Of a DNA stretch of 64,000 bases, positions 1-12,878 are shown in pieces; position 1 is the stretch's first letter, and every line of letters starts with the position of its first letter. The translations under genes and the position numbers were made by a program. The notes under the pieces are model-generated. The model was not told the DNA's origin and searched no databases. It was given only the letters and a program-made list of their open reading frames with translations. Source of the DNA: Rhizophagus clarus (lineage: Eukaryota > Glomeromycota > Glomeromycetes > Glomerales > Glomeraceae); assembly GCA_015698045.1 (NCBI GenBank), contig BLAL01000297.1:496001-560000 (forward strand). The letters are read 5' to 3'.

Positions 1-1792
1 TGATGAAACTTATTTAACTTAATTTTTATCTAATTATCATCAAATTCCTTAATTTAGGCTAATTTTGTTAATTCCGAAAATCGGCGGATATGAATGTAAT
101 TTTATAATATTTATGTAATTATTATGATCTGTTTTTTGTTTATTCTATAAATTGATTAATGTGATATGATGCTTATAAAAGTTCATGTTACCAAACTAGA
201 TTATAATAAATATCATAAATTATGGATTTATGAATTTCAGTTGTATCACTTAAATTAAAAAAAAATTATGTATTCAATCAGAAATTAACCGAGAATTAAA
301 CACAGTAGAAGTCCAAATGTACCTCTCAATTTATTAAAACTATAATTTTTGCTATCAATTAATATTGACATTTAAAATATACAATAATGAATGGTAACAT
401 TTGCATGGTACAGTACAAAAAATTTTAAGCAAAAATTTTTTGTTTTAAAATTATCATTAAAAAATTAAAATATTAATTTAAAATTTAAATATCAAAACAA
501 TAAAATTGTAAAACACAATATTATAAGAAGGTCTGAACCAATATTTTAATTTTGGGTCAAGGTCAGCTTTCTCAAATCTAAACAAAAATCACGAATTTTG
601 GTATTAGCAATTTAGCATTGTAATAAGCTGAAAATTGTTAATAAATCAGCCTAAATAAGATTTTTTATAAAATTTTGACAAAAAAATCATGTTTTACAAA
701 AATCAATTTGTGTTACTGATCATATGATGCAGATATCAGAGAATTTACTTCAGCTAAATAACGGAAAACTTTTTTCATTTGTAAACTTCACATCAGTTCT
801 CATCAGTTTTCCCATCAGTTTTTAAGTTAGGTACGTTGAGAATTTTTGAATATGTATATATAGCTATATAACTTAAATACAAGCAGTGGCTCTTCCTTAT
901 TCTTTAAAATTTTTTTTTAATGATCTGTGGAAAAAAAACAATAAAATATTCAATAAAGTCCTAACTAATAGCTTTATATGTAATTTATTGCATTGTAATA
1001 GATTAGATTATAGAATAATGAGGTGTTAATTAAATTCTATTTAATATTTATTTTTTAAATAATTTATTAGTTTTTTAATTTTTTTTGTTAGATATTACGA
1101 ATTTTTTTTTTTTAATAAACTAATTTTATGCCTTTATGGTATTCTTATTTTTTAGGATAGATTTATTATTTTCAGGTTGAAAAGGTAAATTTATAATAAA
1201 AACTTTAAAGGGATTGTTCTTTCTTTTTGATATTAATTTATTTTTTTATTTAGGAATGATTTGATTTTAATCGGAATTGCGCCACACAGCTGATTTAGTA
1301 TCAGATGACCCGTGCAACTAATTTATCAAATCCGGTTATTCCTAAAGAAAAAAGGAATATTAATAATGTTCTCACAATAGAAAAACACAACATTCCCCTC
1401 TAACTTACAGTTTTATTGGATTTCATCATCCTTTGAAGAAAAGCTAATATTGGACTTTCCGTCTAAAAAAAATGCCTACAAGAAAAAAAAAGAACCGTTA
1501 GTAAAAGGTCTTACTAACGTTCCCTAATTCCTAATTTCCAACTCTTACCTTCCATTCGAAAGTTCAATTCACGCTCAGGGGGTATATCATTATTGGAGTT
1601 CGTTTGTTTCTAGCTAAATAATCATTGTAAATGTTAATTTGTAAAATGTTATATGAAAATCTGTCTAATTTACGAAATGTATGAGGAATTTGTAAATTAG
1701 ATTCCCTATGAAAAAAAATATATATATATACTTATATACTTTAAAAATGTGTTTAAAATTTTAAAATTTACCTAAAATGTACTTAAAAATTT

Positions 1793-1830
1793 TAAAATAT
1801 ACTTAAAATTGCAATTTTAAGTATATTTTA
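1793..1830. repeat. Perfect 38-bp palindrome
   Basis: The left arm TAAAATATACTTAAAATTG is followed directly by its exact reverse complement with no spacer. Further copies of the TACTTAAAATTTTAAA motif lie just upstream (about 1745-1795), so this is probably a local inverted duplication of a short A+T repeat. No gene is next to it. A terminator or MITE role cannot be shown. Confidence 0.85.
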
Positions 1831-2439
1831 AGTATAAATTTTATATTTAAAATGTTTTTTTTTTTTAAAAAAAAAAAGAAATTAACATAAGGTAGTAAAT
1901 TTATGAGAAATTGTAAAAGTTTAGGACTTTAGGCAAGAATTGGTATGATTTTTAGTTGTTTATACAATATTTTTAGTAAAGAAATTTAAGTAATGGTAAA
2001 AATTTCATTATTGACTTAAAAATTAGGTAAATTTACTTTTCCAACTCCTTATTAGTAAATATATAATTTATTTTTATTTTATTTTAAATCATTTTAGTTA
2101 AAGTTTTATTTTGACATAACTTAATTTTAAGCATAAGATACAAAAAATACATATATTTTTCCGGGAAATAAGCTGATATTTTACGCAAGTGATAGTATCA
2201 TCATCTAATCATTTCCGGCAATAGGTTTATGATAATTAATAAATAATTAGTTAATTCTGGATACGAATTATAAAAAAAAAAAAATAAAATGAAAATCTTT
2301 TGATTTCCAAATACGTGTATTTAATACTAGATTATTTTATAGTCATTGCACCCATGTATCTTTTTATAATTTACATGTACAATAGTTGGTGTTGTATTAG
2401 TTCCATAGTATACTCAATTTAATATTATCTGTTATAATA

Positions 2440-2950
2440 CCATTTAAAGTGGTACGCAATTAATTCACCGACAATTATAAATTAAATATGAAGTTGTAAT
2501 AAATAACAATTTATAATTTGCCGACAATTATAAATCAAATATAATGTTATCTTTAAAAGTGAATATTTCACTTAATATCATTTAAAGTTGTACGCATTTA
2601 ATTCACTAACAATTATTTATTTCACTGACAATCGTAAATCAAATGCAATGTTATTTTAAAATAAACGTTTGATTTTATTATTGTTTAATTATTTATTCTC
2701 TATTTCAGTCAATTAATATCACTTCAAATTAAAATAAAAATGAGACGCACTTAATCCGCTTACTTCACCGACAATCTTTTTTTAAAAATAGACATTTAAT
2801 TTTATTAATATTTAATTATTTATCCTCCGTAGTTTATCCAATTTAATATAATGAGACGCAATTAATTAATCGACAATTAATTCACCGACAATCATTTCGC
2901 CGATATCGTTTTATCTATAATCGTTTACCGACGAACTTTTCACCGATAGG
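2440..2950. repeat. Degenerate tandem repeat with CACCGACAATT motif
   Basis: The phrase TTAATTCACCGACAATTATAA recurs in altered form at about 2460, 2520, 2600-2640, 2760 and 2860-2900, separated by A+T sequence that includes repeated ATAATGTTAT and TCACTTAATATCA blocks. The spacing is irregular (about 60-140 bp), so this is an old, eroded array. Related CCGACAAT motifs recur near 5310. Confidence 0.6.
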
Positions 2951-3424
2951 ATCTGCTGGAGTTTATAATAATTTTTGAATATTAAAATAAATCAAATATA
3001 ATTTTATTTTGAAAATAAACATTCAATTCTATTTTAATGTAATTTGGGTGATTGTTGATCTTATGTATATCTTCAAATTTTTTTTATTACTGCATGTCAG
3101 TTTTAAATTTGTATTGAAATACATAATAAATTTTTATATGCTTGCATGTGATAGCTAGTTTTTCCATCTTGTCTTATATATTATGGAGTTTAACTTCTCT
3201 ATTTTTCTTTCTAATTAGACATTTACGATCTGTATATAATAAAGAATGTTAAGATAGAACAAATTTATCTCGTATTATATAACCATTGGTGATACGACTT
3301 TCGCGTGAACGTTAGCGAAGTGAGTTTCAGAAGGAGGCTAAGGTACATTAATAAAATCCAAGAAATAAAAAACTAAAAAATTTTTTTTTATTGCAAACTG
3401 CTGGACAAATATTCCAATAGTTTG

Positions 3425-4468
3425 TAACACATGATCACGTGATTTTGTTATGATACGTTTTTTGTTTATATATAAACTTAGCTTTGATTTTCCACCTGTC
3501 CTCCTCTCCCTGATTTTTTTATTTTTATTTTTTCTTTTACCTTTTTTTTAAAAAAAATAAAAAATCTTTTTTTTTGTTGCCCCTCTTTTTTATTCTCACC
3601 CACTACTCTTCTTTTAAAAATTTTTTTTCTTTATCTTTCTAACTTCGTTGCCCTCTTTAAAAAAAAATTTTTTTTTTTTTGGTTTTATTCTTTTATTCCC
3701 ATTCATTACCCTTTCTTCTTTTTTTAATTAAAAAATCTTTTTTTATTTCCCTAACTTCGTTATCCCTTATTCAAAAAAAAATTTTTTTTTATTTGTTTTA
3801 CCTTTTTGTTTACGCCTACCTCACTACTCTTTCTTTTTTATTTATATTTATTGTTTTCATTTTGTAGATCAGGTTTTATTTTGGCTGCTTGGTTCCTTTT
3901 TTTCTTTTTGCAGGTCAGTTTGGAAGTCCTTTTTTTTGTGGAACCTGACGCTTGGAGATTTGGATGATTGCAGATACTATATAGACAGAGCTTATATTTA
4001 TTTTTTTTGTTTTTCAGGTTGTCTAATTCCAGAAGGCTTGGACGAACCCAAAATTATAGGTAAATAGAGAAGCATTGGTCTAATTGAGTTAAAGAAACGC
4101 ACTAATGTCTTTTTCATTTATTTTGAAAGAATAGGTTATTTCTTTCGACTAAATACTCCTGGAGACTTTGGATTATTTAAAAAAACATTAAAGAAACATC
4201 AGTAGAAATAGTATTAGGGATAAACTATTATTTTATTTTTTTATTTATCGATTTAATAAAACAAGATTAAATTTATGCAAATAAAGTCTAGTAAAATTGT
4301 AATATAAACAGTAAATTTAATGTGATAAATCAGTGATTAAATCATGTAAATTTCGTATGAATTCCATGCAAATTCCGTATCTTTTCAACGGTCTATAGTG
4401 ATACGTTATTTATAGGAAAAAAATTGTATAATATTCTTATTGAAAACGTATCCAGATTTTTTATAGGG
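3425..4468 (-). mobile_element. Truncated CCCTATA-ended DNA element
   Basis: The segment is a reverse-orientation relative of the complete element at 34477-36165. Shared landmarks are the GATCACGTGATTTTGTTATGATACG block near 3430-3455, a long T/C-rich tract, the block around 3900-4080 with GGAGATTTGGATGATTGCAG, and the end GGATACGTTTTC...CCCTATAA read on the minus strand and closing at 4468. The other terminus is missing: sequence left of about 3425 does not match. No protein is encoded; the only long frame, at 3679-3867, is a translated T-tract. Confidence 0.65.
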
Positions 4469-5339
4469 ATTGGTAATAATGCAATAAAGTTACAATAATA
4501 ATAATATCAATAAATATATATGCAACATTAAACAAAAGTGCAGAAATAAAAATAGTTTTTAATAAATAATTTATTGCGATATATAATTTAATCTTAAATT
4601 TTGTCAACTTGTCGGAATAAAACATTTTATTGTCAGTCTTGTTTAGTCGTGTATGTGATTGTTAAGAAATTGATTGGATACCGTGTTCAGTGTGTTCGTT
4701 GTGCTCGATTGAAGATATTGTTTATATAAAATTATGCACGCATGCATGCTTTAATTTAAGTTGTTGTGTGTTTTTCGACTAACATTACAGATCATCAACG
4801 TTTCTGGAAATGGTAATAATTATCACCCGATTAACCCGAATTGTTGATCTTAAAATACTATATAAATTGCAGTGCCTAATTCATCTAGCTGATCATGTGA
4901 GTGAGACAAAATTTTTGGTCAAAATTCTGGCAAGAAAGAAAATTACATTAACCTTCTTATTAATAAAAACAATAATAAAATCTTCGTTAAAAAGAAATTA
5001 TCCTTTATCTAGTTATAATTAAATAAAAGTAATTTAATATAAATCTTTCGCTTAATAATAATAGCTACCGGGGAAAGAATACTATATTTATCTTATTTTA
5101 TTTTTTTTTAACCGGTTAATTATTTTAGAGATCATAAAAGTACTTTCTTGAATGAAACCTATAGCAATAATGTGTTTCATGAGAAATAATTAAATTTCTT
5201 TATGTTCAGTAAAAAATTTTTAATAATACTAGTTTATATGAAATCAAGTATAAATGATATCTTTGCAGTCTATTTTGTTCGGATTTGGTTCATTCTACCG
5301 AAAGTAACTTTACCGACAATGACTTCATTTCGCTGACAG
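4469..5339. other. Gene-free A+T-rich stretch
   Basis: A 70-codon frame at 4810-5022 has no recognisable domain and no partner exon. The ACATTTTATTGTCAGTCTTG phrase near 4620 is echoed near 5815 and 5865 (TTTTATTGTCGGTCTTG), suggesting old repeats. Nothing else is seen. Confidence 0.5.
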
Positions 5340-5555
5340 ATCATTTGAATCTGAATTATGATACGGAATGACGATCTAAAAAAGATAAGTTCAAAAATTC
5401 TGTTTACATGTCGTATATATTGATTTTTCCGTATACATCCCGTATACACATTTTTTTTTAAAAAATATTTAAAATGAATTACGTATTAAATATACAGAAT
5501 TATTATACGGAATCGGTAAAAATGTATATCAAACATTTACAGATTTCTTATAGGG
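5340..5555 (+). mobile_element. Terminal fragment of CCCTATA-ended element
   Basis: This stretch matches the right end of the 34477-36165 element: TATATTGATTTTTCCGTATACAT, then AATGAATTACGTATTAAATATAC, TTATACGGAATC, and the terminus ACAGATTTCTTATAGGG ending at 5555. Only about 215 bp of the family is present, so it is a solo end or a truncated copy. Confidence 0.6.
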
Positions 5556-6739
5556 AATTCTTTATAATAAACTAATCATTTTTTTTTTTTATTCATTAAA
5601 AAAGAATTAAAAAAATCTAAAAAATAATGCATTCTTTTTAAATGTTCTATGCATGCATAGACTCACCAAATAAAGAAATATTGTAAATAATTCATTATTG
5701 TGTGATTTACTCTATCACTTTTACAATTCTATTTCCCCTGCAAAATTTTCGGCATAATGACCTGTCAGGATTTTGGATTGTCAGTTGGATTTCGGGATTT
5801 TTAATTGACGAAATTTTATTGTCGGTCTTGTGTTAGTTGTGTTGTCGGATTTTGTTGAATTGACGAAATTTTATTTCGGTCTTTTGTTAGTTGTGTTAAT
5901 TGTGCAAGTGATTTTCGAGATTTAGTACTGGAACCATTGAACACAAGTGACTACAATATATATACTTTTTTATTTTATAAAGGAAATTTTTTTTTTCATA
6001 ATTTTTAATTGTTGTGCTTTCGGTGTTTCTATTTATAGAACTGATCGACACTCTAATTGTTGAAACGGTAGATTCAACTTACGATGATTTCGATGATTTC
6101 ATGTGAGACGCTTGGCAAAGTTGACGTTCACAATTTGACAACCCGACAAATTTCCTGCATCTAAGTGTTCCACAACTTAACGTTAAGAGAAATTACATAT
6201 ACAGTACTTCACGTTTATAACAACGCGTCTGATATCATTTTATTTCTCTCATTTGAATATTTAATAAACCGACGCAATATTACGCCTTAAAAATTTGCAT
6301 TATTTTAATTATTTCACAAAAAATACTTTAAATTGTAAGATGATAAAAATTAATTAAATTTATTGTCCTTGATATTAAAGGTAAAAATGTCGATTAAAAA
6401 ATAATACTTAACTTTATCTGGATTTGATAAATTATTTAACAGGTGTAAACATGATTTCTCAAAAAAAAAAAAAATTTGGGCTAATGTGAATCCAAAATAA
6501 GACGTTTATTAGGAATGTAGTTGTTGGATAGATAAGTATTTGTGTGGTAATACCGCCAATATAATTCTAATACATATTAGTATTAGAGTAGATTTCTACA
6601 ATAAAGTTATTAGAACATTATTTATGTTTTACAATGTTCGTTAAAAATTATTAAATCTTATGTTAAATCTTTTTTGTGATTGTTGTTAAAGTAATTTAAT
6701 TTTCCATTTTATATAGATTTACGTTTTAAAGTTCAGAGC

Positions 6740-6980
6740 GTGAAAGAAAAAAAAAAAAAATATTATTAATTAACATAATTAATTGAGTTTAATCAATATA
6801 TTAAATATTAAAAACATAATTATTTATATTAATCAATATATTAAAAATTAACAATTAACGTAATTATTTAAAATAATCAATATATTAAAATAAACAATTA
6901 AAATAATTATTTAAAATAATCAATATTAAAATTAACAATTAACATAATTATTTGAGTTAACCAATATATTAATTAAAAAG
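6740..6980. repeat. A+T minisatellite
   Basis: About four imperfect copies of a roughly 50-bp unit containing AATCAATATATTAAA, AATTAACAATTAA and CATAATTATTT follow one another. Copies differ by small indels, indicating age. Confidence 0.7.
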
Positions 6981-7469
6981 GGGGGAACGGCAAGAGTTTC
7001 ATAATTCACAATTAAAAAATTACTTAATTTTGACAATCTTCGATTAAGTTACCCGATTAAATTTGGATAACTTAATTATAAAATATATTGAATAAAATAT
7101 TTTTTATTCCAAAATTTGAAAAATGTTCAATTATTGTAATCACGTAAATTGGTGTCAATAGCTGATCAAGACTCGAGGATCGGCTAAACGAAATAAATAG
7201 TACGGGCTGGAATTACTTCTTATTCTAATCACATGATATGCCTGAATTTATTAATTCTACGGAGATTAAATTTACGAACACACAAAAGATAAAAAAAAAA
7301 AAAAGAAAAAGAAAAGAAAAAGAAAACGAAAAAAAAACTTAACTGAATGGCAGTCTTCGTTCTCGTAAAAAAAATTTTACCCCTAATTTGCGAGAGTTCC
7401 AAGAAATGATAAACCTTAAACGCTATTACGAAAAAAAAATGATCATCATTAAAATAAAGATTAAAGTTA

Positions 7470-7675
7470 GATAAAAATCTAGATTTTTTCGATGTGTACA
7501 TGGTACATAGTTGGTAACTACATAGTTAAACAGTGGTAAACATTTTTTCAATGCGTAAATGCCATATAATCGGTAAATACATAGTTAAGCAGTAGTAAAG
7601 ATAAAAATCTAGATTATTTCAAGTGTAAATGCCACATAGTCGGTACATACATAGTTAAACAGTGATCATCTAAAT
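7470..7675. repeat. Three-copy tandem repeat
   Basis: Three diverged copies share GTAAATGCCACATAGTCGGT and TACATAGTTAAACAGTGGTAAA. An additional AGATAAAAATCTAGATT block occurs before the first and third copies. The unit length is roughly 60-75 bp. Confidence 0.7.
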
Positions 7676-8848
7676 TTTACCAGAATTTAAATATAATCGA
7701 TCATAATCACATACTACCATGGGAAATTTTTACATTATGATTCCTTTTATGAAAATTTTTTTAAAGTTTGAGTTTTTCATTGGTTCATAGGAACTTAAAG
7801 TTGCATGTAAATCTATCTCTAAATTCTGGTTTCATATGTTCCTCATCTTTTTTTTTGGAGAGTTTCGATTTTTAATTTATTAAGTTAATTAAACAGGGAA
7901 TCATATACTTTTCTTGTATTTTATTGTCAAACATGTTATAATCTTTAATTGCCTTTATTATATCTGATATGTCGTATAAAATTAAGCAAGAGTGAATATC
8001 ATAATTTGTACAGTTTCTCGCCAACTCTTTTTTTTCATAGTTATAATGATACCATCTCTATACTAACCAATTTGCGTACTAATTGATTTGCTTAATCAGG
8101 GTTAAAAAATATATCCTAATCAAATTGCGTAAGCTGATGTTAAAAAAGTCGAATTGCATAATCGAGTTAAAAAATAAAGGATTTTATTATGTAATCAAAA
8201 ACTTTGAAAATCTTTGAAATCTAGTAAATAAATACCTGGGAAAAAAACAATAATTATAATGAAGTTTGTGATTCCATTCATAAAAGAACAATATGAAAAT
8301 CCGTTCGGAGTTGAATTTCCTAAAAAGAAATAAATCCAAAAAATTTACTCTTCACGTTGCAAAAATTTCCGATAACTTTGGTTATAGTTTAACCATATTT
8401 ATTTTTCCGATGTATTAAATTATATAATCGGTCACGATAGTCATGAAGTCATGACAATCACCCGTGATTTTCAAATCCGAAATAATCAATAATATTCGAT
8501 GCTGTTACATCCGATCCGATTTTCCTGTGTAACCGTACAAAAAAAAATTGTGTACGATCATATGAACTAATCGTTATCGGGTTTCGTATTCCGATTTCTT
8601 TTGAAGTAATTTCTCCTTGTTTTCATATTCTCGTATAGATGCTTAAAAATTCAATTATAAATACCAATTGAATTTTTTTTGTTTTTTTTTTTGTTTTTTT
8701 TTTCATGTTTTTTTTTTCAATTTGAAAAATTTAAAGAATCTTTTCAAAAATCTAGTTCAAAAGAAGAAATTTAAATTGATTTTCGATTTTTTTTTTCCTT
8801 TCCCAATTTGGAAAATTTTCTAAAAGAAACTATACTCATTATAAAAAC

Positions 8849-10538
8849 ATGAATATTACACACAACGATAACTTATTATTACCACAAATGAAACTTAATC
8901 ATATGGCAACCGATTTACAAAAAGGTCTCTTATATGACTTATATTGGCTTCTTAAAGAATCTAATAATCACGATGCGGTAATAAATATTGGTGAAGCTCC
9001 CAATGTAAAAAGTTTTAAAGCGCACACAAGTATATTATGCGCAAGATCTTTATATTTTCGTGCTTTATTATCAAGTGGTCATACGAATAAAAGAAATTCT
9101 TTAATCGAGATCACTCAAACAAATATTCAACCAGACGTATTTGATGCCATCTTAAGGTATGTATCATACTTTTTTTTTCTAAATATCAAATTCTCGCTTT
9201 TGTATAGTGTTTTAATTATTTCTTCTCATTTATTCTAGGTTCCTTTATACAGGAAAAATATCTATCAAGAACGAAAAGGATGTAAAAAATTTATTCAAAT
9301 ATATCATCGCAGCGGAAAAATTATGGTTGTATCAATTGATACAATACATTGAAAATTATTTGATATATCAACTGAATGATTGGTTAAAATCAAATTTCGT
9401 TTACGTTTTAATCATAACGAATAAAAATCCTTCATCATTTAGATTATTACATGAATTCGTTAATGACATGTTAAAAAATCATCCTTATTTATTATTTGAA
9501 ACTGATGATTTTAATGCTATCCCTGAAAATATTTTAGTTCAATTATTGCAACATCGTAAATTTTCTAAAGACTTAACCGAAGAAAAGATTTGGAATTCCG
9601 TATTAAATTGGGGTATAAATCAGAATATTGATCTATATGATAAAGATGTTCGTGATTGGACTCCTTTGGACTTTAGTGGATTACAAACTAGTTTACAACG
9701 TGTTGTTCCACTTATTCGTTTCGCAAATATTCCCCCTAAAATATTTTATGATATCGTTGAACCTTACAAAGAAATTTTAACGTAAGTAGCATGGATTGCT
9801 CATATATTAATTCATTCTTTATTTTATCATTAATTTTTATTATTTGTTTATATTATTAGTACCGGACTTTATCAAAAGATTACGCAAAATCCATCATTTG
9901 TAACTTACAACAAATTAATGCTACGCCCTCTTCCTACATATACAATATTATCTTCCAAATTATCTAAAACTTCGCATAAACGTGAATCATTGACATCGAT
10001 TCCATCTCCGTTATTACATGCGTTTCCCATGCCACCTTCTAAAGATTCATTAAAAAATGAATCATCATTACCTACCACGAACAATCAATCTCCGCCAAAA
10101 TCGATTATTAATTCTATCCCTATAACAGCTGAAGATCTCACACTCAAATCAACCTGTCCATTTTCAGATATACCGAAATCAAAATCAAAGCATATGGCTA
10201 AAAGGAATGGATCAATTATAAAGAAAGATGAATTATTAGCTAAAATAACAAGTAGCGTATTGTCATCAACATACACAATTCGAAGAAAGCCAAAAGAGAC
10301 ATCAACAACAACATATCGAAATGAATCATTAGAAAAATGTCCATTATCAAAAGAGAAAATTAAAGAATCAAAATTTGGACCAGCTTTCGAGATAAAAACC
10401 TTAAAATCACTTGGACCAGAAGTAGACACGAGTTCATTAACATTACGTAAAATGAAAAGACTTTTAAATCGAAAAGCTTCGATAGTTTCACACACAACAT
10501 CTAGTTCAACTATGTCGGTTTCTACTTTACCCATATAA
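8849..10538 (+). CDS. BTB-BACK domain protein with long basic tail
   Basis: Three exons are supported by matching splice phases: 8849-9156, 9239-9781 and 9860-10538 (introns GTATGT...CTAG, 82 bp, and GTAAGT...TTAG, 78 bp). Together they give 1530 nt, a 509-residue protein. Residues about 40-140 form a BTB/POZ fold, with HDAVINIGE, FKAHTSILCARSLYF and the ILRFLYTGKI that spans intron 1. Residues about 150-275 form a BACK-type helical region (LLQHRKFSKDLTEEKIWNSV...VPLIRFANI). The C-terminal 230 residues are Ser/Lys-rich and low-complexity, with no kelch or TLDc domain. BTB-BACK proteins are usually substrate adaptors of Cul3 ubiquitin ligases; that role is inferred from the family. Downstream in-frame ATGs at codons 14 and 19 could also start it. 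Unlike the minus-strand BTB genes here, it ends without TLDc. Confidence 0.85.
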
Positions 10539-11102
10539 CTCGATAATGTTATCTACTCAAAAGTTCCTTCAATATTATTATCTTGTAATTTAAATTCCCC
10601 AAAAAAATATTTAGAATTTCTTGATTTAACGAATCTAGTAGAGATTAAATTAGAACTTACAAAAAAAGTACCTCTAATAATGATCAAATTTATATCTCTT
10701 GAATTAGAGATTAAATTTTGTAAAATTATCAACTTAATAGCAATTTTAATTTACTCTTGTATATTTAATCTATATATTATCATCATAATAAAATTATTAT
10801 ATTTATCTATTATAGTATTTATTGTAAAATTTTTGATTTTCAAACTTCGCGTTTTCAGGTCATTATTCGTCCTTTTATGTTTGTTTTAAAAAGTGTAATT
10901 ACTAATACAGATCTAACGATGCATATTTAGTAGGTTTATATTATCGTTAGGCGTGATTATGTAATTTGATCGACGCAAGACTTGCGGATACTATTGTTAC
11001 GATCGAACAGTCACGTGATCGCTGATCATGTTGCGAATGTTGCGAATGTCACGAATGTTATAAATGTTACGAATATTGCAAATGTTTGATATGTTAAACA
11101 TA
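10539..11102. other. Gene-free stretch containing an old repeat
   Basis: No exon is supported. The part from about 10960 to 11100 (ACTATTGTTACGATCGAAC, TCACGTGATC, then AATGTTTGATATGTTAAAC) is an inverted relative of 32025-32130, so it belongs to a dispersed repeat. The repeated GTTGCGAATGTTGCGAATG is a short tandem tract within it. Confidence 0.5.
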
Positions 11103-11400
11103 CCCTATAAGAAATCCGTATACGGAAATGATGCGTTTCGTATAAAATTGTCATACGTTTTTGCAGATTCCGTATAGCAATTCCGTATATTTAATACACA
11201 ATTCATTTTTGAACATTTTTTCAAAAAAATTAATATATACGGAATGTATACGCCTATACGGAATTTATACGGAATTTTTAAACTTAATAAATTTTATTGT
11301 CATTTCGTATCAGGTATCATAACATGTGATCACGTGATTATTGTTTTGTTATGATACGTTTTTTGTTTCCCTCCCCATTTTTTATTTATACCCTCCTTTT
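11103..11400 (-). mobile_element. Terminal fragment of CCCTATA-ended element
   Basis: The stretch opens with CCCTATAAGAAATCCGTATA and continues through TTAATACACAATTCATTTTTGAAC, the TATACGGAATTTATACGG block, and the ATGTGATCACGTGATTATTG...TTATGATACG block. This is the right end of the 34477-36165 element in opposite orientation. It fades into a T/C-rich tract near 11400; the opposite terminus is absent. Confidence 0.65.
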
Positions 11401-11483
11401 TTTATTTCCCATATTTTTTTTCTCTTATCATTTATTCTCGATAATATGCATTAAGTACTATAGAGATCACGGTTTTTACTTTA

Positions 11484-12401
11484 CAGTCCTGGACATAAGT
11501 AACTGTACCCCTGTAATTTCTGAAGTTAAATAACAACTTTCATTAAAATTTTTTTTTAAATTCAAGTACAATAATAACCTTGATAATATGTAAAATTACA
11601 GGCTTTTATGATACGTAGATCAGGAATTAGATGATCGGTAAATTTTGTGTTTCAAAAAAAGTTATCTTCTTTTACGTGAATATTTTCATTTTTTTATTAT
11701 TTCATGCCCTGACCTCTTAGTTATATAGAATTTTTTTTTGATATATTAATTTTTTAAGAGTCATTAAACGTTTTTCTAGAGTTTTAATCAAATTAGATGC
11801 ATAGCCAGAGAATTTTAATTATGTTATAATCTTCCTTTTATTTTATTGTGATTTTTGAATGGTGTTTAGAATTATTAACTTTATGCAGAATTTACTCTAA
11901 ATTATATTTACTAAAAAACTTATAGGAATAAGCCAAGAGATCCCTTTTATAGATATTATGCATAAAATGAGTATTGAGGTTCTACTGAAAGCAAATTGGT
12001 TTACTAAACCTCAGAGCTAAAAAAATCACTATAAAAATGGATTTTTTGCATATGATATGATTTTTTTCATTATTTAAGACTTTATTTTAATGTTATTCTT
12101 GGCCCAATAAATGGCTATAATCTTAATTATAATGAATGTAAGTAACTATTTTTTCAAAATTTCACTTTAATTTGATTGAATATTTGCGCACAAAAAACTG
12201 TTTTGTATAATTTATTAGAAAAGATCGTCATTTTGCAGCTAAAATTCACCGATCATCTAACTCCTGATTTATATGTTATACAAACCTCTAATTTTGTAAA
12301 TGATCAAGATTAAGAATGACCTTCAACCCTGGAAATTTTTAGGGTAGGTTATCACATGACTTCAAAAAATATTGGGGTACAGATACTTATGACCAGGCCT
12401 G
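11484..12401. mobile_element. Non-autonomous Tc1/mariner-type element, 918 bp
   Basis: The element starts CAGTCCTGGACATAAGTA and ends TACTTATGACCAGGCCTG; the ends are inverted repeats of each other and both are flanked by TA (11482-11483 and 12402-12403), the signature target of Tc1/mariner. The similarity continues inward: CTGTACCCC and TGAAGT near each end, and GATCAGGAATTAGATGATCGG near 11615 against the complement of CCGATCATCTAACTCCTGAT near 12250. No transposase frame is seen, so it would depend on a transposase encoded elsewhere. Confidence 0.8.
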
Positions 12402-12878
12402 TATGTTCATATTAAAAAATTAGATGAATAGTCAGTATAGAGCAATTATCAGAATTAAATAATTCCCAAATTTGCTTTAACATTAATGTAGTATCCAATT
12501 TATCACGAACATTAAGGCTACCAAGGATATAACCATTATTAGGCACTTCGTTATTCATGATCGTTGTCATGTGCCACGCAGTGGCACAATGACAGCCAAT
12601 CATTTCATTGAATAATATAGTACGAATATATATTACCCGATGATATGCTGATTAATAATTACAAATTTTTGGATAAAATTGAAATATATATATTAACCAA
12701 TTCTTTTAAATTTTTACTAATGCAATTTTTTAATACCGGAAATTTATCCTTTTTTTTCCGTTATGTAACAACCATTCTTTTCTAGAAAGTCATGCCCTTA
12801 TTTTAATTTTTATACCTAAATACCGTTACTAACATTAAAAGATCTATTTAATACAGCATCAAGTTCCTAATTTTCACT
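12402..12878. other. Intergenic stretch, no supported gene
   Basis: A 63-codon minus frame at 12412-12603 begins MIGCHCATAW and contains a soluble-looking LGSLNVRDKLDTTLMLKQIW segment, but no flanking exon or known domain could be joined to it. The rest is A+T-rich and probably the 3' flank of the membrane-protein gene. Confidence 0.4.

Larger units (their letters stand above)
1..3424. other. Gene-free A+T-rich stretch
   Basis: No reading frame here looks like a protein and no splice-consistent exon chain was found. The DNA is dominated by A/T homopolymers and short degenerate repeats. A perfect palindrome and a family of CACCGACAATT-containing repeats are listed separately. Nothing else is supported. 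Confidence 0.6.
5556..8848. other. Gene-free stretch upstream of a BTB gene
   Basis: No supportable exon was found. The minus-strand frame at 7229-7501 is a translated A-tract. Two tandem repeats (6740-6980 and 7470-7675) are listed separately. The last 200 bp before the BTB gene are rich in T-runs (8670-8800), possibly a promoter-proximal poly(dT) tract, but no TATA box position can be assigned with confidence. Confidence 0.5.

Noticed and set aside
3679..3867. Open frame of 62 codons
   Set aside because: It is a translated T-rich tract inside a transposon relic; almost only Phe, Leu, Ser and Ile.
7229..7501. Minus-strand frame of 90 codons
   Set aside because: It depends on an A/G-tract on the plus strand and shows no domain or splice partner.
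10085..10534. Minus-strand frame of 149 codons
   Set aside because: It lies exactly opposite the third exon of the BTB gene, whose frame is supported by two introns; it is a shadow.
12412..12603. Minus-strand frame of 63 codons with a soluble-looking sequence
   Set aside because: No start context, adjacent exon or known domain; left as unannotated.
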